From assembly GCA_900769075.1 (NCBI GenBank), contig CAAGFE010000065.1, forward strand, positions 26,321 to 90,320: a stretch of DNA of 64,000 bases, read 5' to 3'. The notes below the pieces were generated by a model that saw nothing but the letters and a program-made list of their open reading frames with translations, searched no databases and was not told where the DNA came from. The DNA comes from Clostridia bacterium. Its GTDB lineage: Bacteria > Bacillota > Clostridia > Christensenellales > Aristaeellaceae. The translations under genes and the position numbers were made by a program. Shown one piece after another: positions 61,196 to 64,000 of this stretch; position 1 is the stretch's first letter, and the number at the start of each line of letters is the position of its first letter.

Positions 61196-62398
61196 ATGAA
61201 GACCACGGTGATGAGCCTCGATTTCTGTACGAGCAAGATCGTGACCCTGATTGCTGAGAACAGCGGCGCCCAGCGCTGCGATATCGTGGGCGCGGGCATC
61301 GTGTCCTATGACGGCTTCCTTGAGGATGGCTGGAACAATCCTGCCCAGATTGATGAATGCCTTCAGCAGGCCATCTCCCAGGCAGAGCAGCAGAGCCACA
61401 GCAAGGTGCGGGAGGTCAATATCGGCGTGCCCGGTGCTTTCACCAAGGTGTATGTCACGGAAGCCCATGTATCCCTGACCGGCGCCGATCCCCATGTGAC
61501 AGCCAACGACGTGCGCGCCATCTTCCAGACCGCAACGAAGAACCTGGGCCTGGATCAGGCAACGGACGCGGTCATCAACTCCAGCCCCGCCTGGTTCCGC
61601 GTGGATGACGGCAAGAAAACCCTTGAGCCCGTGGGCGCGAAGGGGCGTGAGCTGACCGCGCTGATCTCCTTCGTCGTCGGCAACCGGTATTTCATTGATG
61701 ACGTTTCCAACCGCCTGAATGCCCTGGGCATCAAGCCCAAGAACTTCTTCTCCACCCCCGCAGGCGAGGCCATGCTGTACCTGCCCGAGGAGGATCGTGA
61801 CCGGACGGCGGTGCTGATTGACGTCGGCTACCTGAGCACCGAGGTCATGATCGTGGAGGGGGACGCGCTGCTCTTCCACAAGAACATCGGCATCGGCGGC
61901 GGGCATATCTCTGCGGATCTGTCCGAAGCGCTGGACATTTCCTTCCACCATGCGGAGGAAAAGATCAAGCAGCCCTTTGTCTACTCCGTGTCCGCCACGC
62001 CCGAAACCTATGAAATCCCTGCGCTGGGGGATCAGCCCGGGCGCAGCTTCACCCGTGCCGAGGTGGCGCCCATCATCACTGCCCGCGTGGATGAAATTGT
62101 CGACGAGGTCAAGAAGGCACTGGAGGAATCCGGTGTGAAGCTGGGCAATGCCTATACCGTGTACCTGACCGGCGGCGGCGTGGCGCTCAACCGCGGCGGC
62201 AAGGATTATTTCAGCTCCAAGCTGGGCCGCCCCGTCCGGGAAACGCCCAAGCGTACCGTCAAGATGTCCAGCCCCGTGTACAACTCCTCTATGGGCCTGA
62301 TGGATCTGATCATCGACACCATGGAGCAGGAACGTCAGCCCGCCAAGGGCATGCTCGGCAAGGCCGGCGAGTTCTTCAGGTCTCTTGTGGGCGGCTAA
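61196..62398 (+). CDS. ftsA: Cell division protein FtsA
   Basis: 400-aa actin-fold protein tethering FtsZ to the membrane. It has phosphate-binding FCTSKIVTLIAE near the start, an SHS2-type insertion (about 80-160), IDVGYLSTEVMIVEG and GGGHISADLSEAL, and adenosine-motif TGGGVALNRGG. The C-terminus (GMLGKAGEFFRSLVGG) looks like the amphipathic membrane-binding helix. ATG 61196 overlaps the upstream leader. It is a diverged FtsA, but its place before ftsZ supports the call. Confidence 0.93.
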   Translation: MKTTVMSLDFCTSKIVTLIAENSGAQRCDIVGAGIVSYDGFLEDGWNNPAQIDECLQQAISQAEQQSHSKVREVNIGVPGAFTKVYVTEAHVSLTGADPHVTANDVRAIFQTATKNLGLDQATDAVINSSPAWFRVDDGKKTLEPVGAKGRELTALISFVVGNRYFIDDVSNRLNALGIKPKNFFSTPAGEAMLYLPEEDRDRTAVLIDVGYLSTEVMIVEGDALLFHKNIGIGGGHISADLSEALDISFHHAEEKIKQPFVYSVSATPETYEIPALGDQPGRSFTRAEVAPIITARVDEIVDEVKKALEESGVKLGNAYTVYLTGGGVALNRGGKDYFSSKLGRPVRETPKRTVKMSSPVYNSSMGLMDLIIDTMEQERQPAKGMLGKAGEFFRSLVGG

Positions 62399-62449
62399 TC
62401 GCTCCATCCGGTAAGCAAAGAACCACTGAATATATAGGGGGATGCAAAC

Positions 62450-63814
<1,365 letters not shown>

Positions 63815-63823
63815 TGCGTTTTC

Positions 63824-63855
63824 ACAGGAGCGTCCCAAGCGGCGCTCCTGTTTTT
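63824..63855 (+). terminator. Terminator after ftsZ
   Basis: ACAGGAGCG (63824-63832) pairs with CGCTCCTGT (63843-63851), then TTTTT. Confidence 0.9.
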
Positions 63856-63894
63856 GTGCAGAAAATACCGCCCGTTGTGCGGGCGGCTCAGAGC

Positions 63895-64000
63895 GTCGAA
63901 AAAGTGGCTGCGGCCACTTTTTCGATAAGGGAGGGGGCCTCCGCTTCTGCGGAAGCGGGCATTTTTCACTGTCAGCTAAAGCTGACGGCCGTGAAAAATG
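63895..64000 (+). repeat. Three-hairpin dispersed repeat, copy 2 (touches window edge)
   Basis: Same order of hairpins as 36972-37076, with near-identical arms and a variable spacer after the first hairpin. A further CCGCCCG/CGGGCGG hairpin (63869-63887) precedes it. It lies after the ftsZ terminator. The right end may continue beyond the window. Confidence 0.88.

Overview
The window reads as a stretch of chromosome from a GC-rich, endospore-forming, meso-DAP-type member of the Clostridia, probably an anaerobic gut or rumen fibre degrader. The evidence is spoIVA, a SpoIID-type protein, lonB next to lonA, a SpoVD-like penicillin-binding protein with PASTA domains, a MurE with the DNPR motif, pyruvate formate-lyase with its activase, and xylan-degrading GH10 and GH43 enzymes. 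Most intergenic promoters are sigma-A-like (TTGCAT/TTGCAA with TATAAT). No genus can be named from the sequence alone. Almost all of the window is chromosomal housekeeping. One small integrated mobile element sits at 30182-33010.

Layout. 1-13768 runs mainly on the plus strand: a SpoIID/SH3 wall protein cut by the window edge, trmN6, (minus) tspO, a BaiN/HI0933-type flavoprotein, a CNNM/CBS transporter-like protein, a small membrane protein, a CapA-like protein that has lost its metal ligands, a secreted papain-like candidate, a TIM-barrel isomerase, rplS, spoIVA and a degenerate amidohydrolase. 13833-17916 holds a CofE-family ligase (minus), two tandem DHH phosphoesterases and surE. 17983-26684 is a minus-strand array: HAD phosphatase, RDD protein, ABC ATPase, two permeases, a binding protein without a lipobox, a secreted staphylococcal-nuclease-like protein and a secreted protein with three OB-like repeats. 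I read the last six as a candidate nucleic-acid scavenging system. 26875-29964 holds a SipW-type signal peptidase, an intracellular GH10 xylanase and a dihydrouridine synthase.

The mobile element is only about 2.8 kb. It is bounded by a perfect 68-bp repeat of the 3' part of tRNA-Ser(GGA). It carries a tyrosine integrase, three small genes, a hairpin-rich non-coding block of about 650 bp, and a perfect-consensus promoter pointing out towards the tRNA gene. The tRNA's original terminator appears to have been carried to the far end, and the element supplies a replacement.

33489-47498 is the protein-quality-control region tig-clpP-clpX ... lonB-lonA-ysxC. Its usual continuity is broken by a minus-strand block pflB-GH43-pflA. 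A three-hairpin dispersed repeat lies beside clpX and again at the right end of the window. 47507-49606 holds a secreted CAP protein with a regular cysteine ladder, a zinc-ribbon/acidic protein and a metallophosphoesterase.

49899-63814 is the division and cell wall cluster mraZ-ftsL-like-spoVD/pbp-murE-mraY-murD-ftsW-murA-divIB-ftsA-ftsZ. It lacks rsmH after mraZ and murG after ftsW. Together these genes make and polymerise lipid II at the division or sporulation septum.
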